From positions 1-6,082 of the forward strand of contig CALGOE010000233.1 in assembly GCA_937958145.1 (NCBI GenBank): a DNA stretch of 6,082 nucleotides. The letters are read 5' to 3'. Origin of the DNA: an uncultured Desulfobacca sp. Lineage in GTDB: Bacteria > Desulfobacterota > Desulfobaccia > Desulfobaccales > Desulfobaccaceae. How positions within the stretch are numbered: position 1 is the stretch's first letter; every line of letters starts with the position of its first letter. Positions 1 through 5,083 of the stretch are shown piece by piece. Under the pieces are notes generated by a model. The model saw nothing but the letters and a program-made list of their open reading frames with translations, was not told the origin of the DNA and made no database searches. A program made the position numbers and the translations under genes.

Positions 1-747
1 CAAGACATCCCCTATGGGGACAAGGGCCGTCAGCAATTAGACGTTTACCTGCCCCGGGAGGCAGTCCAGGACCGGCCGGTGGTGGTCTTTTTCTATGGCG
101 GTTCCTGGCAGAGCGGCCGACGGCAGGATTACCGGTTTGTGGGCCAAGCCTTGAGCGCCCGGGGGGTCATTACCGTTATCCCGGATTATCGGCTCTATCC
201 GGAGGTGAGATTCCCGGGGTTTCTGGAGGACGGCGCTCTGGCCTGCGCCTGGACTAAGGAGCATATTGCCGGCCTGGGCGGCAGTCCTGATCGCCTCTTT
301 GTCATGGGGCACTCGGCCGGGGCCTACATTGCCGCCATGCTGGCGCTGGACAGCCGCTATCTCAACCAGGTGAAGCTGGCTCCAAAAGACTTGAGCGGTT
401 TTATCGGTCTGGCCGGGCCCTATGATTTCCTGCCCCTGCGGCAGCGGCAGCTCATCGAGATCTTTGGCGGCGCTGATGACATCCCGGAGACGCAACCCAT
501 CAACTTTGTATCCCCGGCGGCCCCCCCAGCCCTGCTTTTGCATGGGGCCACGGACCGCATCGTCGAAGCGGCAAATACCCGACGGCTGGCCCAACGGCTG
601 CGGCAGGCCGGGCGGCCGGTCACGGAAATCATTTATCCGCACTATAAGCACCTGACCATTCTGCTCTATTTGGCCAGCTTCCTGCAGGAGGGCGAACCGG
701 TGCTGCCGGATGTCAGCCGCTTTCTGGCGGACTGGAGCGGTGCCTAG
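1..747 (+). CDS. alpha/beta-hydrolase (esterase/lipase-like), 5' end missing
   Basis: The reading frame is open from base 1 and ends with TAG at 745-747, so the N-terminus lies outside the window; 248 residues are visible. Residues below count from base 1. It starts in a DIPYGD...LDVYLP segment typical of the BD-FAE / esterase-lipase branch of alpha/beta-hydrolases. The oxyanion-loop motif follows as FFYGGSW (about residues 30-36), where many relatives have HGG. The nucleophile elbow G-H-S-A-G has Ser105 (codon at 313). The likely acid is Asp185 in HGATD, and the likely catalytic histidine is His217 in YKHLTIL. All three triad members are present and in the usual order, so an active carboxyl-ester hydrolase is likely; the substrate cannot be told. 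No signal peptide can be judged because the start is missing. The fold call is firm; the substrate class is open. Confidence 0.9.
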   Translation, partial: QDIPYGDKGRQQLDVYLPREAVQDRPVVVFFYGGSWQSGRRQDYRFVGQALSARGVITVIPDYRLYPEVRFPGFLEDGALACAWTKEHIAGLGGSPDRLFVMGHSAGAYIAAMLALDSRYLNQVKLAPKDLSGFIGLAGPYDFLPLRQRQLIEIFGGADDIPETQPINFVSPAAPPALLLHGATDRIVEAANTRRLAQRLRQAGRPVTEIIYPHYKHLTILLYLASFLQEGEPVLPDVSRFLADWSGA

Positions 748-978
748 ACAAGTACGAGCGAGGTTTTTTCCACAGAGAATTGTATCCAAAGCGCCGTCAG
801 GGGCCGGCGGGCATCGTCCCCTGCCCCATCTGCCCTGAAATCCCTTCTTAAATCCCAGCGCAGGCTTTTTGGCGGCGCTTGCCGGCCGCGAGAAAGTATT
901 CTCTCCTGCCGCAAGAGACGAAAGTCGTCTTCACCCACCCTGTTTGGCCACAGAAGAGCCTGATCAGGCAGAAAAGTC
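748..978. other. non-coding stretch between hydrolase and cofactor-protein promoter
   Basis: No convincing gene was found in these 231 bases on either strand. A frame opposite (roughly 744-1037, - strand) stays open but resembles no family I recognise and is rich in Arg/Pro, as expected of chance frames in GC-rich DNA. A T6 tract at 765-770 follows the hydrolase stop but has no convincing stem before it. A small perfect dyad lies at 916-930 (6-bp arms, 3-base loop). Confidence 0.5.
916..930. repeat. short hairpin-forming inverted repeat
   Basis: AGACGA at 916-921 is the exact reverse complement of TCGTCT at 925-930, with a 3-base AAG loop; flanking bases 915/931 could add a G-U pair. No T-run follows, so it is not a standard intrinsic terminator. 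It lies about 50 bases upstream of the -35 box at 979. It may be a transcript hairpin or a binding site, or chance. Confidence 0.35.
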
Positions 979-1007
979 TTGACGCCGGCCGCAGCGCGCC
1001 TTATTAT
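979..1007 (+). promoter_or_regulatory. sigma70-type promoter for the NifX-like gene
   Basis: TTGACG (979-984) is followed by exactly 17 bases and TATTAT (1002-1007), each one mismatch from the sigma70 consensus. Transcription would start near 1013-1015, giving a leader of about 180 bases before the start codon at 1193. That leader contains the ATPase remnant. The region is locally AT-rich against a GC-rich background. Confidence 0.65.
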
Positions 1008-1026
1008 TAACATAAGTTCATAATAA
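1001..1026. promoter_or_regulatory. 26-bp imperfect palindrome over the -10 box and start site (operator candidate)
   Basis: The outer arms TTATTAT (1001-1007) and ATAATAA (1020-1026) are exact reverse complements. Inner bases 1009-1011 (AAC) pair with 1016-1018 (GTT), and 1013 with 1014. In total 11 of 13 symmetric pairs match, with mismatches at 1008/1019 and 1012/1015. The dyad covers the -10 element and the predicted transcription start, where a bound dimeric repressor would block RNA polymerase. The sequence does not match the Crp/Fnr, Fur or LexA consensus patterns known to me, so the regulator is unknown. Confidence 0.5.
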
Positions 1027-1076
1027 TGGCTGGGCAACCGTTTTTGTCATTGTGGACCCGGAAGCCTGTACGTCCC

Positions 1077-1162
1077 GATATCTTGATAACGGCTGGGGCC
1101 AGCGGCAAGGGTGGCATCGGCAAGACATGGTACTGGCGTCCCTGGCCGCCGTCTGGAGGCGG
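1077..1162 (+). pseudogene. remnant of a Mrp/MinD-type P-loop ATPase (N-terminal piece, frameshifted)
   Basis: The frame containing bases 1098-1127 reads ILITAGASGKGGIGKT. This matches the N-terminal beta-strand plus deviant Walker A motif (KGGxGKT) of the Mrp/NBP35/MinD ATPase family. Directly after the Thr, sense continues in another frame as VLASLAAVWRR (1130-1162), which is the helix expected after this P-loop. One missing base near 1127-1128 reconciles the two frames. There is no Walker B or later ATPase sequence: within 30 bases comes the ribosome-binding site of the next gene. No good start codon precedes the motif; TTG at 1083 is a weak possibility. I read it as a decayed, truncated partner gene. 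Mrp/MinD-type ATPases, some with ferredoxin inserts, commonly neighbour NifX/NifB-like small proteins in anaerobes. A chance match is possible but unlikely given the continuity across the frameshift. Confidence 0.55.
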
Positions 1163-1181
1163 CCGGTATCGGCGGTTGCAG

Positions 1182-1187
1182 AGGAGG
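1182..1187 (+). promoter_or_regulatory. strong ribosome-binding site deciding the start at 1193
   Basis: A perfect AGGAGG sits 5 bases before ATG at 1193. The frame is open further upstream (to a GTG at 1052), but that extension reads through the ATPase remnant and has no family similarity, so 1193 is the start. Confidence 0.85.
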
Positions 1188-1192
1188 AAATA

Positions 1193-1594
1193 ATGGCAGA
1201 AGTTTTAGTGGCTATTCCATCATCCCCGCCCGGGGGCCTGGACGCGGCTGTGGAAGCCCATTTCGGTCATTGCGATCTTTACACCCTGGTAAAGATTGCC
1301 GCCGGCCAGGTCAGTGCGGTCAGCACGTTGCCGAATATACCCCATGAACAGGGGGGCTGTATGGCGGCGGTCAGTCTTCTGGCCGATAACGGCGTCCGCG
1401 TTCTCATCGCCGGCGGCATGGGCCTGCGGCCGCTCATGGGTTTCAACCAAATGGGGATCGAAGTCAGGTTCGGCCAGGACAGCCGCACGGTCCGGGAGGC
1501 GGTTGAGGCGTTTCTGACCGGCCGGCTGCCGCAGTTTACGCCGCAATTTACCTGCAGTGGCGGCGAAGGCCACGGCCACGGCTGTGGTTCCTGA
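1193..1594 (+). CDS. NifX/NifB-like iron-molybdenum cluster-binding protein
   Basis: A 133-residue protein of the dinitrogenase iron-molybdenum cofactor biosynthesis family (NifX, NafY, NifB C-terminus and stand-alone 'orange protein'-like members), a small ribonuclease-H-like fold that carries or delivers metal-sulfur clusters in the cytoplasm. Visible family features are the N-terminal strand MAEVLVAIP, HFGHC at residues 23-27, EQGGC at 52-56, the LIAGGMGLRPL core at about 71-81, and a variable C-terminal helix (REAVEAFLTGRLP). The tail is Cys/His-rich: Cys121, then GHGHGCGS with Cys131. It suggests a metal site, as is common in stand-alone members from sulfate reducers. Length fits the stand-alone form. 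It is preceded by its own promoter and palindrome and by a broken ATPase fragment, and faces convergent genes downstream. No nif genes are in view, so a direct role in nitrogenase assembly should not be assumed. Confidence 0.85.
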   Translation: MAEVLVAIPSSPPGGLDAAVEAHFGHCDLYTLVKIAAGQVSAVSTLPNIPHEQGGCMAAVSLLADNGVRVLIAGGMGLRPLMGFNQMGIEVRFGQDSRTVREAVEAFLTGRLPQFTPQFTCSGGEGHGHGCGS

Positions 1595-1751
1595 CCGGCT
1601 GTTGCAAGGCTGCCTGCCGAGGAGAGGGCCGGGGACCATCCCCCCTGCCCTGCCCTTTGCTTCCCGCTTCTGGATCCCAAGCCGATGGGAAAATATGAGC
1701 CCAGGTCAACAAACCCTGGAATAATCTGGGCGGTTTGCCGACAAGTGTTCC
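1595..1751. other. convergent intergenic region with two weak hairpins
   Basis: Two genes converge here, so transcription must stop from both sides. For the + strand, AGGG (1625-1628) and GGGG (1631-1634) can pair with CCCT (1648-1651) and CCCC (1640-1643), an interrupted 8-bp GC stem, but only short T-runs follow. For the - strand, CCAGG (1719-1715) pairs with CCTGG (1705-1701) across a 9-base loop, followed by GCTCATATTTT. Both are weak terminator candidates. No gene was seen. Confidence 0.3.
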
Positions 1752-2780
1752 TCACTTTTTCCCTGCAGCCGGGGGGGGCGACGCGCCTGGAGTTGGCGCC
1801 GGCGGCGGTGGGGGACAGGTGCCGGCGGCCTGGGCGGCTGCCACCTGTTTTTCAAACAGCTCCAGGTTCTGACCCAGCTTGCCATTCTGATTGAGATGGC
1901 GCAGGGTTTCCAGGCATTGGCGGGCCTTGGTCCAGCTCTGGGTGGCGGCATAGAGGCGGAAGGCCCGGGAGGCGTAAAGAAAGGCTTGGTCAAAATCCCC
2001 TTGGCCGGCCGCCACCTGGGAGAGAGCCTGCAGATCTGCGCCCATACCTGGGCGATTGAGGACGGCCCGGTCAGCCTCCAGGGCCTGGTGGAAAAAATCC
2101 CGGGCCGTTAGGAAATCGCCCCGGATCAGGTGGAGCCGACCCTGTTGATAGAACCAGGGGCCGCGGACCGCAGGTTCTTTTTGGGCCGGTTCGGCCTCGG
2201 CCAGGAGAGCGGCGGCGGTGCCCGGATCGTTCTTATCCAAAGCCAACCCAGCCATCTGACAGAGGATTTGGCCGCGCAGGCGGAGGGAGCCGGCGCGGCC
2301 GGCGAGTTCCCGGGCCTCCTGGAGGTAGCGGTCGGCCTGGCTGAGGTCGCCGCCTTTGTGGGCCACGGTGGCCAAATTGGCTAAATTCAGGGCCGCCTCC
2401 GCGGTGTAGCCCAGTTGTTGGTTCAGGAAGAGGGCTTGCCGGAAAAGGTCGGCAGCCTGAGTCAGGTCTTCCCGGGCCAAAGCGGCGGCCCCCAGGTTAT
2501 TGAGCTGGCGGGCGATACCGGCAGGATGGTCAATGCCGGCGTGGAGGTCGAGAGCACGACTGAACGATCGTTCGGCCCGCCGGGTTTGCCCCTCCCCCAA
2601 GAGTTCCTGGCCCCGTAGGCCGGCATCCAGGGCGCGGCTGACCTGCTGCCCGTAGGGGTCGGGACGGCGGCCGCAGCCTGTTAAAGGAGAGACCAGCAGG
2701 CTGACGAGGAGTAACGCCTTGAAGAACTGGCGCCACCAAGCGCCCCGACCAAGCAACGTCTTTATCGGCATTGCCGTCAC
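1752..2780 (-). CDS. TPR-repeat lipoprotein
   Basis: This 342-residue protein starts at GTG 2780; an ATG at 2771, three codons on, is an alternative. A basic N-terminus and hydrophobic stretch (about residues 19-33) end in the lipobox L-T-G-C with Cys36, so it is probably exported and lipid-anchored. Tandem tetratricopeptide-like helix pairs follow, at about 51-84, 92-124, 132-164, 171-198, 208-240 and 249-281. Recognisable TPR signatures include NNLGAAALAREDLTQAADLF and the QQGRLHLIRGDFLTARDFFHQAL-like block (cited by position 212-234). TPRs form protein-binding scaffolds. The C-terminal tail (about 321-342) is Pro/Ala-rich and ends in Lys-Lys. It lies 39 bases after the MlaD-like gene in the same direction and is the last gene of the apparent operon, so a role supporting an envelope lipid-transport complex is a reasonable inference. 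Family position beyond 'TPR lipoprotein' is unknown. Confidence 0.85.
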   Translation of the reverse strand: MTAMPIKTLLGRGAWWRQFFKALLLVSLLVSPLTGCGRRPDPYGQQVSRALDAGLRGQELLGEGQTRRAERSFSRALDLHAGIDHPAGIARQLNNLGAAALAREDLTQAADLFRQALFLNQQLGYTAEAALNLANLATVAHKGGDLSQADRYLQEARELAGRAGSLRLRGQILCQMAGLALDKNDPGTAAALLAEAEPAQKEPAVRGPWFYQQGRLHLIRGDFLTARDFFHQALEADRAVLNRPGMGADLQALSQVAAGQGDFDQAFLYASRAFRLYAATQSWTKARQCLETLRHLNQNGKLGQNLELFEKQVAAAQAAGTCPPPPPAPTPGASPPPAAGKK

Positions 2781-2788
2781 CCCCCTAC

Positions 2789-2793
2789 CCTCC
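2789..2793 (-). promoter_or_regulatory. ribosome-binding site favouring the GTG start of the TPR lipoprotein
   Basis: On the - strand GGAGG (2793 to 2789) lies 8 bases before GTG at 2780. The nearer ATG at 2771 has only a G-run at suitable distance, so GTG 2780 is preferred, though either is possible. Confidence 0.5.
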
Positions 2794-2819
2794 CGCCCAC
2801 TCGGTCCGGCCTACAGCCC

Positions 2820-3779
2820 TCATGGCAGATTCCGGGGTTCCACATGAATGGCCTCGCCGGGGGGTGTTTTGGGCAGGGTCCAACGGATAAGCGGATTGGC
2901 CTTGATGGCGTCAATGACCTCTTTGCCGGTGCGGGTGGCGTCATCGGCGGTTTCCAGCAATTCGGGAAGCTGTCCGGAGGCCTTTTGGACATCCCCGAGG
3001 ATGCAGCGCAAAAGCTCAAGATTTTCGTTCACCCGGTCCACCAGGGGAGGCAACTTGCCGGCAGTGGACTTCACGTCCACGGTCACTTTTTCGGAATTCT
3101 GCAGGATGTTCTCCAATGTGGTGACACTGCGCTGCAGGCGGTTATAGAGGTCCCGGTCCATGAGGAGTCGGCCGATGGTGCCCCGGCCCTCGGTGACGCT
3201 GGCCAAAGCGGTATCAAACTGGGTCAGGATGGAATTGATTTTGGTTTCATAAGCCTTGAATTGTTCACTCATCTCCAGGAGATTGGCCAGAAGCTGGCGG
3301 GCTTTGTGCAGACTCTCTTCGGGTTGAAATTCCTCCAGGTAATCGGCCAGGGTCTTTTTGAGCCGGGAAGGGATGGTGCCATAGGGCGGAATGGGCGGAT
3401 AGGCATAGGAACCGGGGCTGATGCTCAAAAACTCGCTGCCGAGAATGGTGGGGCTCTCCACCTGGGCCACGGAATTGCCCCGGATCAGGTGGACGTATTC
3501 GTTCCGGACCCGGATGGTCACTTCCACTTGATTCTCATCTTTAACACGGACGATGCGCAGGCGACGGACGGTGCCGATCTCGGTATTAAACATCTTGACC
3601 GCAGCACCAGGTTCCAGGTTGTAGCTTTGGGGAAATTTGACCAAATAAGTCTCGGTTTTGCGGAACCACCCTTTCCCCTGGCCGATGAGCAGGAGAAAGG
3701 TGATGCCACCCAACAGAGCGAGAAACAGGAAGAGGCCGGCCATTTTTTCGGTTTTGCTGTAGGCTTCCAAGCGACTCAC
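2820..3779 (-). CDS. MlaD/MCE-domain protein (lipid ABC transporter substrate-binding subunit)
   Basis: A 319-residue protein from GTG 3779. The N-terminus MSRLEAYSKTEK is followed by one membrane helix (about residues 13-32), which anchors it in the inner membrane with the rest in the periplasm. The MCE domain spans about 44-123, with YLVKFPQSYNLEPGAAVK-type strands, an EIGTVRRLRIV segment, and the closing GSEFLSISPG. A long helical, coiled-coil-prone region follows (about 151-286), containing GRGTIGRLLMDRDLYNRL (198-215), a signature of this family. MCE proteins form hexameric rings that bind lipids for ABC importers/exporters of the Mla type. The usual ATPase and permease genes are not adjacent; the gene sits between an HDAC-like gene (64 bases upstream) and a TPR lipoprotein gene (39 bases downstream). 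The frame stays open upstream to 3911, overlapping the HDAC gene, but that stretch is Pro/Trp-rich with no family likeness, so the later GTG is chosen. Confidence 0.9.
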   Translation of the reverse strand: MSRLEAYSKTEKMAGLFLFLALLGGITFLLLIGQGKGWFRKTETYLVKFPQSYNLEPGAAVKMFNTEIGTVRRLRIVRVKDENQVEVTIRVRNEYVHLIRGNSVAQVESPTILGSEFLSISPGSYAYPPIPPYGTIPSRLKKTLADYLEEFQPEESLHKARQLLANLLEMSEQFKAYETKINSILTQFDTALASVTEGRGTIGRLLMDRDLYNRLQRSVTTLENILQNSEKVTVDVKSTAGKLPPLVDRVNENLELLRCILGDVQKASGQLPELLETADDATRTGKEVIDAIKANPLIRWTLPKTPPGEAIHVEPRNLP

Positions 3780-3786
3780 CCCGGTG

Positions 3787-3791
3787 CCCCT
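3787..3791 (-). promoter_or_regulatory. ribosome-binding site deciding the GTG start of the MlaD-like gene
   Basis: On the - strand AGGGG (3791 to 3787) lies 7 bases before GTG at 3779. This supports a start giving MSRLEAYSKTEK, immediately before the membrane helix, instead of the longer frame. Confidence 0.6.
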
Positions 3792-3843
3792 GACAAACAG
3801 GGCTCTTGCCACCTTGAGCAGACCGCGTTGCCAGCGGCCCTTG

Positions 3844-4692
3844 TCAGGTAGTGGCCAGTTGGTGGATAATGGGCGGGATGGTGGCGGTGGCCAGGGTTGC
3901 CAGGGAACCACCCCCCAACACTACCTGCAGCGGAATCTGCAGGGTGGCGGCAGTCTCGATCATGAGGCGGCAGATCTGCAGATAGGCCGCCTCGGTCAGA
4001 CCGATGGAGCCGTAATCCAACCGGTGGGTATCGAAACCATAGTACCAGACCAGGAGCTGGGGCTGGAAGGCGGTGATCCGGGGCAGATGCTCCCGGACCG
4101 CAGCCACATAGTCCTGGTCCGGGTGGGCCGTGCCGGCCAGATGGTAGACATCCACGTCGATTTTGGTGCCGTCTTCCGACTCATAATCATCGCCGCAGAA
4201 GCACAGATGCAGGACCTCGGGATCGTTCCAGAGGAGCTGCCGGGTACCGTCGCCGTGATGGGCATCGGTGTCAACGATGGCGAAACGCCGCAGGGGACTG
4301 ATATCCCTGACCTGGCGCAGGGCGATCACCACATCGTTGAAACAACAGGCCCCCCAGAAGGTGCGATAACCGGCATGATGGCCGCCGGCGCCGATAAAAC
4401 AAAAGGCCCGGTCCAGCTCGCCGCCAGCCAAAGCCTCCATGGCGGCGACGACCCCGCCCACGGATTCATAGGCGGTACTGCACATGCGGTCGCGGGCCAC
4501 CCCCTGGAGCATTTCCGGGGCATGGGCCTTGAGGATGAGGGCTTCGGAGGCCCGGGGGCACTGAAACATCTGGACATTGGGCAACTGCAGCACTTCAGCC
4601 AAGGCCTCGGGAAAATCCCGCAAGCGGTTGCCCACCGTCAGATAGCTCTTGCGGCTGAAGGAAGGGTGATAGTAAATGCCGACACGTTTCAT
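3844..4692 (-). CDS. histone-deacetylase-family (HDAC-like) zinc hydrolase with altered active-site Tyr position
   Basis: A 282-residue member of the arginase/deacetylase superfamily; bacterial relatives remove acetyl groups from polyamines, small molecules or proteins. The start is ATG 4692 (MKRVGIYYHP), with GGAG six bases upstream (4702-4699). Conserved features are GGHHAG with the His105-His106 pair; the substrate-channel block GACCFNDVVIAL (114-125); DTDAHHGDGT (141-150), giving zinc ligands Asp143 and His145; and the third ligand Asp226 in THRLDYGSIGLT. The motif that usually reads GG-Tyr, where Tyr polarises the acetyl carbonyl, here reads LGGGSLATL, putting Ser263 at or near that position. 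The chain ends only 19 residues later, shorter than most relatives. Zinc binding looks intact, but catalysis may be weakened or act on another substrate, as in class IIa enzymes with His there. It is the first gene of the - strand operon, before the MlaD-like gene. Its substrate is unknown. Confidence 0.88.
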   Translation of the reverse strand: MKRVGIYYHPSFSRKSYLTVGNRLRDFPEALAEVLQLPNVQMFQCPRASEALILKAHAPEMLQGVARDRMCSTAYESVGGVVAAMEALAGGELDRAFCFIGAGGHHAGYRTFWGACCFNDVVIALRQVRDISPLRRFAIVDTDAHHGDGTRQLLWNDPEVLHLCFCGDDYESEDGTKIDVDVYHLAGTAHPDQDYVAAVREHLPRITAFQPQLLVWYYGFDTHRLDYGSIGLTEAAYLQICRLMIETAATLQIPLQVVLGGGSLATLATATIPPIIHQLATT

Positions 4693-4755
4693 GGCCATCT
4701 CCAGTCTGAGCAAGACACGGACGCAGATCAACGGCTGGCGTTGCCGCGCTGCTCC

Positions 4756-4784
4756 ATTGTAGCCTTTTCCCTGAAGAAAATCCA
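4756..4784 (-). promoter_or_regulatory. possible promoter for the HDAC-MlaD-TPR operon
   Basis: On the - strand TACAAT (4761 to 4756) is one mismatch from the -10 consensus. At 17 bases upstream lies TGGATT (4784 to 4779), only 3 of 6 matches to the -35 box. Transcription would start near 4749, about 57 bases before ATG 4692. It is the best candidate seen for this operon but weak. Confidence 0.35.
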
Positions 4785-4793
4785 GGCCTTTTG

Positions 4794-4815
4794 TGGCAAC
4801 CAGGGTTCCCTGCCA
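4794..4815. repeat. interrupted inverted repeat in the divergent intergenic region
   Basis: TGGC (4794-4797) plus AGGG (4802-4805) can pair with CCCT (4808-4811) plus GCCA (4812-4815), leaving a 4-base bulge and a 2-base centre. It sits between the two divergent promoters. It may be a regulator site or a small RNA hairpin; chance is possible. Confidence 0.3.
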
Positions 4816-4831
4816 GGAGCGGCTTTTCCAA

Positions 4832-4859
4832 TTGACAGTAGATAAATTATTTTGATAAT
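4832..4859 (+). promoter_or_regulatory. strong sigma70-type promoter for the AMMECR1 gene
   Basis: A perfect TTGACA (4832-4837) is followed by 16 bases and GATAAT (4854-4859, one mismatch); TAATAT at 4856 with 18-base spacing is an alternative -10. The surroundings are strikingly AT-rich for this window. Transcription would start near 4866, leaving a leader of about 215 bases before ATG 5084, which argues against the ATG at 4874. Confidence 0.65.
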
Positions 4860-4863
4860 ATAG

Positions 4864-5004
4864 CTACTTAGAAATGAGGTGGCCAGGCGCTGGCCGTTTG
4901 CCGCGAGCTGCTCGGTATATTGCCGGCGCCGCGGTCGGCAAGTCCGGGCCCACAGGATGGCCGGGGTGGTCTGCGGTGTTGAGGTTGACCAAGGCGGCGG
5001 TCTT
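4864..5004 (-). pseudogene. probable remnant of a ComEA-like helix-hairpin-helix domain
   Basis: On the - strand, bases 5004-4864 encode 46 residues and a TAG stop. They begin KTAALVNLNTAD, continue VGPDLPTAAPAIYRAARG and end GHLISK. ComEA-type DNA-binding helix-hairpin-helix domains read (V/I)NLNTA...LPGIGPxLAxxI..YR...G.F. The order and spacing fit, except that about four residues (the second part of helix 1 and LPG) are missing and the Phe and second hairpin (VKGIG) are absent. Another frame at the centre reads GPGLADR, closer to the family, which suggests frame damage. No signal peptide or start was found; upstream sequence overlaps the AMMECR1 gene on the other strand. I infer a decayed gene end. 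A chance match is a real alternative because the segment is short. Confidence 0.35.
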
Positions 5005-5071
5005 TGTCTGTGTCTGGCTGGCAGTCTGCTTGGGGCCGGAAAGGTGTCTGTGCGGCTGGGGGGCGGGACCC

Positions 5072-5077
5072 GGGGAG
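5072..5077 (+). promoter_or_regulatory. ribosome-binding site supporting the AMMECR1 start at 5084
   Basis: GGGGAG (5072-5077) lies 6 bases before ATG 5084. The frame is open upstream to an ATG at 4874, but that ATG has no ribosome-binding site and the extra 70 residues lie outside the AMMECR1 domain. Confidence 0.55.
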
Positions 5078-5083
5078 CTAGGT

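Noticed and set aside
745..775. Intrinsic terminator after the alpha/beta-hydrolase (T6 tract at 765-770)
   Set aside because: No stem longer than about 3-4 bp could be paired directly before the T tract.
1052..1192. N-terminal extension of the NifX-like protein from GTG 1052
   Set aside because: A perfect AGGAGG precedes ATG 1193, the family begins at that Met, and the extension runs through the broken ATPase fragment.
2844..3851. A 335-codon open frame on the + strand opposite the MlaD-like gene
   Set aside because: It is antisense to a gene with clear family motifs, has no recognisable domain, and has the Gly/Gln/Asp-rich composition expected from the complement of GC-rich coding DNA.
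3812..3911. Longer MlaD-like protein starting at 3911 or at GTG 3812, overlapping the HDAC gene
   Set aside because: The extra residues are Pro/Trp-rich without family likeness. A well-spaced AGGGG precedes GTG 3779, right before the conserved SRLEAYSKTEK segment.
3784..4845. A 353-codon open frame on the + strand opposite the HDAC-like gene
   Set aside because: It overlaps a well-supported gene on the other strand and the divergent promoter area, and shows no family motifs.
4874..5083. N-terminal extension of the AMMECR1 protein starting at ATG 4874, with a hydrophobic stretch like a membrane helix
   Set aside because: There is no ribosome-binding site, the start lies only about 8 bases after the predicted transcription start, and the extension has no AMMECR1 similarity. 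The hydrophobic part is the complement of the probable ComEA remnant.
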